Positions 33,770 to 43,734 of a stretch of DNA of 64,000 bases are shown here, one piece after another. The stretch is from the NCBI RefSeq assembly GCF_033439725.1, contig NW_026944391.1:806001-870000 (forward strand), in the 5' to 3' direction. Each line of letters begins with the position of its first letter. Within the stretch, counting starts at the first letter, position 1. A model generated the notes under the pieces. The model was given only the letters and a program-made list of their open reading frames with translations, was not told the origin of the DNA and did no database searches. A program made the translations under genes and the position numbers. The DNA is from Neurospora tetraspora (taxonomy: Eukaryota; Ascomycota; Sordariomycetes; Sordariales; Sordariaceae).

Positions 33770-36160
33770 ATGATGGCAGACTCAATCGTGATTGCGCTTG
33801 AGAGCGCTGTGGGCCTTTCCGCGGAAGCTCAGCAACATTCGGGGCCTACCTCTGCTCGACGACATGAACTCGGAGGGATGAGCAATGGCGATGGCGATGC
33901 TAACGCGGCCGAAGATCCCAAGGCACACAGGCCAATAGAAAGACGAGCCACGGGCAACGGACGGTTTCCTATCCGTGTCAATGGCTCCAGAGTTAGCTCT
34001 TCATCGACGACAGCATCTACGGTTACCGTCGTTTCCCCCGCGGATTCGAAACCGCCGCCGATTCCCCAGAGATCGCACTTCAGGGGCGTATCCCAAAGCC
34101 CGTCCTTGGTCAACAAAAAGCCGGGGTTGATACCCCTTGCCCTACAAAGATCCAAGGGTGCGGGTTTGAGAAGCAGTTCGGTGCCTCCTAGAACTTCTCA
34201 GGGTCTGAAGCCAAACGGGGCCCAGGTGACTGGGACTCGGTTGGCACGAGCTATGTCCTCGGCGGAGGAAGGTCGGTCTGAGATGGATACTGTTGCCGGA
34301 GATACGATTCGCGTGGCCTCTGGGAAACCAACCAGCAGTCAACCTAATGGAGCAAGTCAGGTTAGAAACAAGCCGGTGTTCACCAACCCTTTCAGACAAG
34401 AAAGCGCGACACTTGGAAGACCCTCCAGCGTCTGGGAACTGTCAGTCCTTCCGGTGCGTCGGCATGCTTCTCAGGGCCGCGAGCCGCTTCTTGAGGTCGC
34501 TCGTGGCGTTCTCTACTCAATCTCACAAGTTCATTCGTCTGTTCAGAGCATGGCGAATTTCGTCGTCAACCATGGGACCGGATCCAGCCTGGAAGCCGCT
34601 TTTGAGAAAGCTAGTTTCCACTTCCATGAGCTGGAACAAGCTATCCATGTTTTTGATCTCCCGACTGGCACACGAGGCGACGAGCGTCCGAACCACAAGC
34701 CTCTGCAGCAGGCTCTGTCAAGGCTTGTCAGCGCCTACATCCAGATCTGTGGTGAACTCACCGGCCATATCGACATGTTCGTGGATAATGGGGACGAGAA
34801 GTATATCCGGACCTTTCTTATGCTCGTGTACCATAGCATCATGGAACTCCGCACAACCATGCATGGATGGCTGTCCACAACCTCAACCACGAGACCTCCT
34901 CCAGTGCCTGATTTTGACGCCGCCGCGACGCTCAAACCACGACGTCGGACACCAGGGTCCATGACTCCCACGCCGTCTGGAAGAGGTTCAACAAGAAACC
35001 ATTCCCCATTACCGTCTTTCAAGGGCCGCAAGCCCCCAGGTGGCCTTGAGTCCGCTCGAGGAGGCGTCAACATGCAAGTCAGGACGGACTTGCCTTATCC
35101 TGGGCCAGGGGGGGCTCCAACACGGACAGTAGCGGTGGCAGCAACGGATTCGGCTCCGACTTCTACTTCGGCAAAGAGCACCGGCATGACCACGGCGTCC
35201 ACACTGGTAGCGACACCGGATATACGGCCGATGCCGACAACTCCAGAGCCACCTCCCACTGCCACCTCGTTCCCTTCTCCATCTTTCTCCTCGCCCACTC
35301 CTTCACATATGTCCAACAATGCCGCATCAGATGCGACTGATTCGCCGTTCGATGTGCTCTTCTTGACGCTGAAGTCGGCAACTTGTCAGATTCTTCACAC
35401 CCTCCCGCCACTGAACTCTTTGTTTGCGCACTACCATCACCAGGTCCATTCCAGTCCAGCAATGTGGGAAGCAGCAAAGGCCTGGACCATCCTTTTGACC
35501 AGTGGCGTCAAAGTGCAGAAACAAACGGAAGCTTTGCGGGAGAGGCTGTCCACCTTGAGAGTTGGCGATCCGGCGTTATTCTCCCCTCCACCCGGCGCGC
35601 GGGCAAATCAGCCACAGAATGGTTCGGGCCACGGATCGGCATCGGGTTCGTTTTGGGATGTATGCGAGGGGCTGTACACCACTTGGGCAGAGTTTGGAGA
35701 TCTGCTGAAAGCGGTGTTAGTGAAATCCAAGGATTCGGCAGACACAACAGAGCTTAACCCGAAACTCTCGCTACCACCGGAAACACTCAAGCAACTCGGC
35801 AAAATATCGCGAGGGCTCAAGGATGCAGCAGAATTGAATGTGGTGGTTAGGAGGCAGATACAGGTGCAACAACAGCAGCAGCAAGCTCAACCTGTCGCGC
35901 CGGCTGTCGTCATGTCGCAAGGGCGGAACAAGATCATGGTGAGAATGAGGGAACGCTCAAGGGCAAGAGAAAGGAGTATCAGTCCCAGAACGAGAGACAT
36001 AAGCGCTGTTCGAGCGAGAACGCCGGCGGCGAGAAGGTTGCAGCAGATGCAGATGGAGATGCAATCACTCCCGCCTCTGCCCATGACGCCGCAGAGTGCA
36101 GCGCTGGGACCGGCGTTTAGGGCTACGAAACCCTCTCCTTTTGGGTCATTCTCTGGGTAA
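33770..36160 (+). CDS. SOG2-like RAM-pathway protein without leucine-rich repeats
   Basis: Single open frame of 796 residues (two adjacent ATGs at the start, TAA stop). SOG2 proteins are scaffold-like members of the RAM network, which acts through the NDR kinase Cbk1/COT1 in polarity and cell separation. Residues about 220-370 have the SOG2 pattern: PLLEVARGVLYSISQVHSSV, a helix SLEAAFEKASFHFHELEQ, and DNGDEKYIRTFLMLVYHS IMELR. A second ordered part lies at about 525-690 (VLFLTLKSATCQILHTLPPL, AKAWTILLTSGVKVQK). The rest is Ser/Thr/Pro-rich and probably disordered, and the C-terminus is Arg/Ser-rich. Family members normally begin with leucine-rich repeats, which are absent here. Either an upstream exon is missed, or this is a repeat-less paralogue; the latter seems likelier because no LRR-coding frame lies upstream. 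Confidence 0.72.
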   Translation: MMADSIVIALESAVGLSAEAQQHSGPTSARRHELGGMSNGDGDANAAEDPKAHRPIERRATGNGRFPIRVNGSRVSSSSTTASTVTVVSPADSKPPPIPQRSHFRGVSQSPSLVNKKPGLIPLALQRSKGAGLRSSSVPPRTSQGLKPNGAQVTGTRLARAMSSAEEGRSEMDTVAGDTIRVASGKPTSSQPNGASQVRNKPVFTNPFRQESATLGRPSSVWELSVLPVRRHASQGREPLLEVARGVLYSISQVHSSVQSMANFVVNHGTGSSLEAAFEKASFHFHELEQAIHVFDLPTGTRGDERPNHKPLQQALSRLVSAYIQICGELTGHIDMFVDNGDEKYIRTFLMLVYHSIMELRTTMHGWLSTTSTTRPPPVPDFDAAATLKPRRRTPGSMTPTPSGRGSTRNHSPLPSFKGRKPPGGLESARGGVNMQVRTDLPYPGPGGAPTRTVAVAATDSAPTSTSAKSTGMTTASTLVATPDIRPMPTTPEPPPTATSFPSPSFSSPTPSHMSNNAASDATDSPFDVLFLTLKSATCQILHTLPPLNSLFAHYHHQVHSSPAMWEAAKAWTILLTSGVKVQKQTEALRERLSTLRVGDPALFSPPPGARANQPQNGSGHGSASGSFWDVCEGLYTTWAEFGDLLKAVLVKSKDSADTTELNPKLSLPPETLKQLGKISRGLKDAAELNVVVRRQIQVQQQQQQAQPVAPAVVMSQGRNKIMVRMRERSRARERSISPRTRDISAVRARTPAARRLQQMQMEMQSLPPLPMTPQSAALGPAFRATKPSPFGSFSG

Positions 36161-36950
36161 TGGGAAGGAGTGAATGGATTATGGTGGCGAGTGGGTGGTT
36201 CTTTCCATTTTCACTTGTTTCTGCAGGTGCTTTGCAGTGGTGATCTCGGCCATGATGGATGATGGAAGTCGCTTTTTGGACCCACAAGCCACAGCGTGCA
36301 TGTATAGGTAAGCCACGCGCTGGTGGTTGACAATGGGTTGGGCTCATTGGGTTCGTGATCTCTGTTCCGTTACAACTCTCTACTGTGCACACTGCAGCCT
36401 ACTAGTCGGCCTATGTAACCTCGCCGCTGTCAGCTTCTTGGCCCTTCATCTTTGGATCTATCTGGAAGAGTTCATCCGGACTTCCACCTTCAACACCTCA
36501 TCGACACCACTTTCATCGTCACGCCCCCTTGGCTACTTAGGCGGATGCGATCCGTCGCCTGCTCCTCGTTATGCAACTTTTAGCTCGACAACGGCTATGA
36601 TATCTTGGTAGGTTGATCCACAAGCTATATATCTTCTCTGTTCAAGCTAACCAAGCGTTATTCCAGTCTGCCTTGTGGTTGAGCAGCGACTACCCTCAGA
36701 CGACGCGATTCGCAAAGCAAGCGAAAGGTCGTTAAGAATAAACCGAACACGTCACGGTCGATACATTACACCTTGGGTATACTTCTGTACGCATCCATGC
36801 GTCTTTTGTACACCATCTGAGCAAAATTCAACACCTTTCTTGGATTGAAGAATCCCTGGTAGACGCTAGCCGACGTGCCTTCAAATCAATACGAGGCATA
36901 TCACAGTTTTACAACGGGCTTTCCAAGCTAAAACGACCGCCCGGCAAGCT
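36161..36950. other. Intergenic region before the HET gene
   Basis: 3' flank of the SOG2-like gene and promoter/leader of the HET-domain gene. No additional gene or clear promoter motif. Confidence 0.55.
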
Positions 36951-39428
36951 ATGGACAATCAACACGCCCCTAAGCTGGGGCTAAATCAGCTCTGTGACCA
37001 GGTTGCGAGCCTTTGCTTCGAGACATCATCCACCAAGCAAACCATGGACGATCAACACCCTCCTAAGCTAGGGCTGAATCAGCTCTGCGAGACCTGTGTC
37101 GACAACATCTTCCCAAAGGATAGGGAATGGCAATGGCTCAAAGAGGGCTTCGACGACAAACCCGAAGAAGAAAAGCTTATTGGGCCCTTCACCTTGAAGC
37201 GTCTTCTTGAAGCTGTGAAGACTGGTTGTCACTTCTGTACCATAGTGTCGGAGAGTATCCGCCAGATGGAGGACCTACTTCGCCCTAGAGGCTATGGGGA
37301 TCTTTGGGGTACTCAAGAGCGTTACTTCTTGTTGCCCCACTGCGATTCAAGAAGTTATGCATGGTTCGAGATTGATTTTAAGTTGGGAATGAAAGTCCAG
37401 TATCAAAACTTCAGCATCGATGTTTCTCCCGCCACTGTCCTGAATCAGGATGACTCTTACCAGTATAGCCACTTTCGATATGGGAAGATGGTGCAGAACC
37501 AGTCGTATACCAACCTCAGCGAGCAAACTTTCGACCAGGTCAGACAATGGTTACAGACATGTCAACAAACGCACACGATGTGTAACACTCGGTCCGGGTC
37601 TGAGCCGCAGTTGGGACGACCGCCCGTACGGTTCATCGACTTGGGAGTCGATGCAACTCATCCGGTCAGACTGGTTGACCGTCAGTTGACAGGAGACGAC
37701 AAACCGGTATATATCACTCTCAGCTATCGTTGGACAGCAGAGATAGAGATGTCTCAGACGACGCAAGCTAACAAACATATCCATTACGACGCAATTCCTG
37801 TTAGCCGGTGGCCACAAGTTTACAAGGATACTGCATCAATAGCACGCCGTCTTGGTGTACGATACATTTGGATAGATGCCTTGTGTATCATACAGGGTGA
37901 TCACAAGGATTGGTCTGAGCAATCTCAGATGATGGACATGGTATACACAAACGGGTTTCTCAATCTTGCAGCCATCTTGGGTGAAGAATCTCCCGGCCTT
38001 GAGTGCTATCGGAACCCTTTGAGCATCATGCCATGTGTCGTGACTCGGGTTTCTAGCAAAGGCAATGGGGCTGGCGAGACCAGTCACTGGATGCTTAAGA
38101 TGGATGATAGCTTCGAGTATTCTGTTCCCTATGCCCCTCTTTACAAAAGAGGGTGGACATTGCAAGAACGAGCCTTATCAACAAGGACGCTACATTGCGG
38201 CAAGCAGCTCTATTGGGAGTGTATGGCATCCACAGCTCCGGAGTCATTCCCTTCGCTTCACTTCCAGGATCGAAAAATGTTAATTTCGACGTGGGGAAAC
38301 CCTGTCCAATGCTTGAAAAGCGTTCTGTCTGACGACGGTTTTTTTCGGACTTTCGGCTCTGAAAAAGACCCCCGTCCCCAACCCCCAATTCATTCTAGAC
38401 ATCTGCGTCGGCACCGGCAACCAGGCCTTGATAGTCATAAGACTGTCGTTAACATTTGGAACGACGTTGTTGAGGCATTCTCAGCCATGTCACTGACTAA
38501 GCCGAGCGACAAGTTGGTTGCGCTCCGAGGTATCGTTAACAGACTGCAAGGTCAACTTGAAGATGCGGAAGTAGTCAGCCAATATGCATCAGGCCTATGG
38601 AAGATTGGGATTTTCTTTGAACAGCAACTATGTTGGTGGATGTCAGAGCGTTACGCTCCCCCAAGGCCTGAGCTGGATCATGATCTGGCTAAGCATTTTC
38701 CGTCCTGGTCATGGGCTGCGTGTGGCAACAGACTCTCCTTCCCCACCATCATGGAATCTCGGGAAACACGAAGGCTAGCCAAGCTTGAGTCGTTACATGG
38801 GACAGACGATAACACCACAGATCCACTGGGGCCAGCCAGGATTGTTCTCCGTGGCGCACTTATACCTTTCATCAACGCTGAAAAGATCCTCACCGATGGA
38901 TTAAGGCAGCCTGTCGTCTCATGGACGGAGGAGAATCCTCTCAAGGAGTCGAGCATGTGGATAAGATTCGAAGCAATGTATCCGGATAAGCCAATTGACG
39001 CAGAAGCAAAAAAGAAGAAACTCAAATTGCTCCCGTTGTATTACGATTACTATCACGGAGTGTGTACAATGGAGGGTCATGTTTATGGTCTTCTCCTGGA
39101 CTGCGTTGGGACTCATGATGGGCGATCACTTTATCGTCGATTCGGCATGTTCATGTCGGACAGAACGACAGCGCGCGAATTCGATGGCCTGGAAGACCTT
39201 TTCTCGTTGGATAAAGCGATAAAATCGGGCAAGCTGTTCGGCCCGAGGGAGGTGACTCTTGCGGATCTGGATAAAGTTATTGAAGTAGACGGTTCCGACG
39301 AACTCAATTATGAAAACCGTTGGATAGACTGGATTTTCGACATAGCAGAGGAAGAAGAGGCGGTAGACGGGATCCCAAAAGAGCTTTACGAGAAACTCCT
39401 GAAAGAGCCCCAGATTTGCCTGATATAA
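36951..39428 (+). CDS. HET-domain (heterokaryon incompatibility type) protein
   Basis: Single open frame, 825 residues, apparently intact. HET domains are fungal signalling/cell-death domains, distantly TIR-related, best known from vegetative incompatibility. The domain spans about residues 250-415: VYITLSYRWTAE, YKDTASIARRLGVRYIWIDA LCIIQGD, WSEQSQMMDMVYTNGFLNLA, and RGWTLQERALSTRTLHCGKQ LYWEC. An N-terminal CETCVDNIF ... CHFCTIV pair of Cys motifs, usual in this family, precedes it. The first 30 residues are an imperfect duplicate of the next segment (DNQHAPKLGLNQLC and DDQHPPKLGLNQLC), so the original start may be the ATG at 37044. The C-terminal part is divergent, with no NACHT, WD or ankyrin repeats seen. 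A dispersed repeat lies about 520 bp downstream. Confidence 0.9.
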   Translation: MDNQHAPKLGLNQLCDQVASLCFETSSTKQTMDDQHPPKLGLNQLCETCVDNIFPKDREWQWLKEGFDDKPEEEKLIGPFTLKRLLEAVKTGCHFCTIVSESIRQMEDLLRPRGYGDLWGTQERYFLLPHCDSRSYAWFEIDFKLGMKVQYQNFSIDVSPATVLNQDDSYQYSHFRYGKMVQNQSYTNLSEQTFDQVRQWLQTCQQTHTMCNTRSGSEPQLGRPPVRFIDLGVDATHPVRLVDRQLTGDDKPVYITLSYRWTAEIEMSQTTQANKHIHYDAIPVSRWPQVYKDTASIARRLGVRYIWIDALCIIQGDHKDWSEQSQMMDMVYTNGFLNLAAILGEESPGLECYRNPLSIMPCVVTRVSSKGNGAGETSHWMLKMDDSFEYSVPYAPLYKRGWTLQERALSTRTLHCGKQLYWECMASTAPESFPSLHFQDRKMLISTWGNPVQCLKSVLSDDGFFRTFGSEKDPRPQPPIHSRHLRRHRQPGLDSHKTVVNIWNDVVEAFSAMSLTKPSDKLVALRGIVNRLQGQLEDAEVVSQYASGLWKIGIFFEQQLCWWMSERYAPPRPELDHDLAKHFPSWSWAACGNRLSFPTIMESRETRRLAKLESLHGTDDNTTDPLGPARIVLRGALIPFINAEKILTDGLRQPVVSWTEENPLKESSMWIRFEAMYPDKPIDAEAKKKKLKLLPLYYDYYHGVCTMEGHVYGLLLDCVGTHDGRSLYRRFGMFMSDRTTAREFDGLEDLFSLDKAIKSGKLFGPREVTLADLDKVIEVDGSDELNYENRWIDWIFDIAEEEEAVDGIPKELYEKLLKEPQICLI

Positions 39429-39947
39429 GCCAGGTCAACATGTCAGCTCTTCTCTTTTAGCATATATGTTATACGCATCTGATTTCTTTTTACGTTCAAC
39501 GGATATCTCTTTCTTCTTTCTCCTTCAAATCTCCTTCACATCTCGCAGTGTAACTTATTTTCTTCGCTACAAACTCGCAGATACTGCGCTCATCTACAAC
39601 GAGTTTTTTTTCGTGAATCAACCATGTTTACAAACGCTTCTTGGATGTCATCGCCCGAAATTTCAATAACAATAAACCAGACAAGCACCATCATCGTAAC
39701 CGTACCTTTACCTATGCAGCAAGACACCCAGCTGGATCGGGCTGGATCGAACAGAACTGCCGCTGGACTTGGATCTCTCTATAGACAAAGACCTCGCAAG
39801 GCCCAGGAGCAACTTTCACCTCAAGAATCGCCTTCTTATCTCCTCCCATAGCATCACCCACAACAAAAATCCATCCACACATCCGTCCTCACAATGTTTA
39901 ACGTCCACCACACAGACGCCTTCCAGCTCTTGCTGCCAGTTCAGCTC

Positions 39948-40284
39948 ACAATCTAATGCTGCTTTGTTTATTAACTGTTGGTACTATTAGTATTTTGGAC
40001 GAGATCTATCCCGAGCTAACCCAAACCTTACAAATACGCATTGAAATGATTACCTAAGTAGTAACTAGAAATATTCAGGGACAAGTCGGAAATGCATTAA
40101 CAAGATTAAACATGGCATATTCAGCATCAAATTAGCATAGAGGTATTCAAAATAGACCAAGTTTCTATCATGAAACAAAAACGCATGGATGACATCTGAA
40201 AACGCCTAGGGAAAGTTGACCCGAGCGAGGTCTCGAGCTAACAAACAAACAAACAAACAAACTAGTAGAGTCTATTGGACTGTA
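39948..40284 (+). repeat. Dispersed repeat, copy 3 (longest)
   Basis: About 337 bp. It aligns with copy 1 from 'taatgct..tttgtttatta' to 'ggactgta' and with copy 2 over the right half. It has an internal (CAAA)n expansion near 40245. It is less A+T-rich than copy 1. Confidence 0.75.
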
Positions 40285-40506
40285 CAAACCCCAAAGACAT
40301 ATCTAGTTCTTGCACCTCTTTCCAACTCGGGTAGGCCGAGTACGAGACCAAGCAAAGCCATATCACGCAGGCTCAAGTGTCGATATTGGCATCGATGTCA
40401 CAGCTGATGTCTATTTCCTACATGGCGTAAATAGAACTTGAAGTGCAAGAGTAGCAATGTTCCAGCATCGGATATCGACTGACAAGTTAACACATTGACC
40501 GCCCCC

Positions 40507-40532
40507 CAGCCAGCCAGCCAGCCAGCCAGCCA
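40507..40532. repeat. (CAGC)n microsatellite
   Basis: Six tandem CAGC units, seen directly. Confidence 0.85.
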
Positions 40533-43500
40533 CTTCCCCTTGGTCAATCTCTATCGCGTACGTAGGTTTTTCCTGCTCTCTTCTCATCCCTCTCTTCCGG
40601 GCCTCCCGGCTGGCTGCCTCTCAATCAACTGTGCTGCAACCCCTTTTAATCACAGGCCATTCATCATCGCCCCTTTCTTGACGGCTTGTCTACCTAGACA
40701 AGGCAAGGCGAGTGAAGGCCAGACAAGGCAGGCAGGACAAGGCTAGCCCAGGCAGGACAGGACAGGCACCAGCGTCGTCTTGAAAACTCTCTCGTATCAA
40801 ATTCAGCCAACAACACCCAAACCAGTTAACAACACTCACAACCTCCATCCTCAAAAGGCTCGCTAGAGACACTGACTACCTGGAATAAGAAGCGGATACG
40901 GATACTCTTGCCATCTAGCCCGTCGTTCCAAGTAGGGACAGTATGATGAGGTAACTGATACTCAACACGCCTGTCACTTGCTGTCACTGTATGGTATGTA
41001 CATAGTTTCTAAATCGGGATGAACAGCGTGAGATGAGCTTCAGACTTCCAGTATCCAGACTCAATGCTCAAGACCAACAAGCAAGAACCAACACGGAAAA
41101 CCAACGCGGAGGAACAAACGAGCATGAACCAACGAGCATGAACCAACGACACAACTTAGGTTGTGTGATAGCAGTATCTCTAGTGTTGACAATACATAGC
41201 CCTCATGCCATTGTGACCCCGGTGACTGGCCAGCCCAAAACGGAACCATGAAGTTAAGTTCCAGCCTCATCAGCAACAGCCTCACCACCAACAGTCCAGT
41301 CACATAAGGGTACGCCAACCGACCCCATATCCTCCCCATCAACCCCATCAACTCCATATGTAGCCATCAACTCGATAACTCCTTCGTAACTGCCAAGGCA
41401 AGCCCGGATATGAAACAAGACCCATTAAGTGGGTCCCGAAAAGGCCCCAATTCCAGGCAGACTAGGCGGCGATCAATGGATCACAGGGTACTTCGGTCCG
41501 GACGAACTCATGGCTCATGTGTGCTCATGCACATGTGGAAGGTCGGATGTTGTAAGTTCGGAACAGATATCGGAGGTGTTCCGACCTCTTCCGGTGTGAG
41601 TCACTCGGTCGGTCACTCGGTCTGCCTCCCTGGGGTGGGTGAAGGTTTGGTGTGGAATTTGCCCCCTTCTCCTTCGCTCCTTCTCTTTCCCTCCTTCCCC
41701 GGGGGCCACTCGCTCATAACTTTGTTTGCGAATATGGGGTGATTTTGTGAATTTGAGATTTGACTTTGTGTGGTTTTTACTTCGGGATGGAAGCTTCGTG
41801 GATCCGCGACTCCGTGCCTCCGGGGTTCCTTCCATCCCGGTAGCGACTGACAAGTGATGCTTCAGACGTTGGATGCCAGGTGGTTGGTTGGTTGGTATGC
41901 CCACAAGAGATGAGAATGAGAATGACCGGTATTGCTCCTGACAACTGCCGAACGGACGACGATAATGAGACAGAAGATGCCACTAGACATGGTACACACG
42001 CTATTGGATCGCGAGGATCGTGTGAACGATGAACCGAAATGAGGAGGCGAAAACTTAAAACGTTTGGGCCTGTCAGGCCTCTCTCGTGCTTCTCATGCCT
42101 GTCATCCGTCTCATGCTTCACGGGTCTTCAGCTTCGTGCCTTCGTGCCTTCCTTATTCGTACCTCGTACCTTCCTCATCTTGACGAGAAGGCGGCTATGA
42201 GCGGCTGGAGGGCCCATCCAGTCATACATGGAAAGGACGACAGTATGGTACGGGGAAAGTGTGAAGCAGAGTTTTCCCGCCGTGTGACACAGCACAGCGC
42301 GTGGCGAGTGATCTTGAAGAAAAACCGGATGGCAACCTCACTTGGGGTTTGCGATCCGTCCGTTCCGGTGAGGTTTGTTCCATGAGATCCGGATGGCGAA
42401 CGATGAGTGTGTGAATGAGCGAGTACGTAAGTGAGTGGATGAGTAGATGAGACTCACGCGAACAGTCTTATGATGTGACAAAGGGATAGAAACAACTTAC
42501 CACTCACTTACCTCACTCACTTGGCATCATGTCATCCGTATCGTTCATTGATCGGTCCATACGTAAATCTCGTGTCGTGTCGTGAATCCGTTGCGGCTGG
42601 CTCGGTAGGCCTCTCTCTGAGTCTCTGGTCTCGTGATCAAGCTTGGCTTTCTTGTTTGGCTCACAGTTCGTTTCTCTTTGGTTGCGAACGGTTGGCGCAG
42701 GCACGAAAGAGGAGGCAGGCAGAACGGGCACGGTGTGCAGATAATCTGAATCTGTGCAAAAAGCATGTCAGAACACATTTTGTGTTTAATAAAGGTGTTC
42801 GATTTTGATAAGTTTGCAACTAGACCCATCCGGCTGGTTAAGCAACCGGGTGTGTGTGTGCTTGTCTGTATAGCTCCATTTTGTTTGCCTGTAAACTAAA
42901 CTCGACGATCGACCGATGATACGAAGGTTTCGATGTTCTCGGTGCGTGCGCGTGTGTTTAACGAAGGGACGGACGGAGGAGGTTCGAGAGCGGTTCCAAA
43001 GAATGTGTGAAATTAAGATTCCAAATCTTATTCGTGTGGATTGCCAAGTATGGCTTCTTAAGCATAGCGAGAGAGTTCAGGAACCTGGCAAGCCATTCGA
43101 CTTCGTCGGTTTGGTCGTCCGCGAGTGAAAGCCGTTGTCGGATATTCCCAAGCCAAGGTTTCTCTGCTGCGTTTGTTCGTATGCGCTGCCTTTGCGCCCT
43201 GCTTCTGGTTGCAGTTGTAGAGATATGTGCTCCTCCAAAATCCATTATGCTCATAAGGACGTTCCATGTGCTTGCCTCCCATGCCCTGAATTCGCCAAGC
43301 GTCCAGAAGACGCGGATATCATCGTGCGTTCGAAAACAACAAATAAAGGGGAAGAAAAAAAAAGACTGTAAACCACAACAAACAGACACAACCATCGCTC
43401 CTCATCGTACACTAAACTACAGCCACCGGTTCGCCAGCGCAAAAGGCAAAACAAAGCACGAGCCCAACCATCCCAATGCCGTTTCCCAGATCCAGGACAA

Positions 43501-43734
43501 TGCATGCAAAAAGTGCTTTTAGCCTGTTTCCTTGGGTGCCCCATCTAAGCCGTCTAGCTTGATGTTTCCAAGGTTGGACTGCAAATCTTAACTCCAGCGC
43601 GCCGCCTTCCATTTTTCCCCAAGTGAACATATAGAATTATAAGCTTGTCACAAAGGCAGGTAGTGAAAAAAATGTGCTGCTAAATGCGGACGTGACGTAA
43701 CGTAAAGGATATTACGAATAATAATCGCAACTGC

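Larger units (their letters stand above)
39429..43734. other. Gene-free stretch between the HET gene and the cyclin gene
   Basis: About 4.3 kb. It contains dispersed-repeat copy 3 (39948-40284), a (CAGC)n tract at 40507-40532, a GGCAGGACAAGGC-type tract at about 40700-40765, and many short frames on both strands without motifs or a consistent splice structure. The right end is the 3' flank of the cyclin gene. Non-coding RNAs cannot be excluded. Confidence 0.5.
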
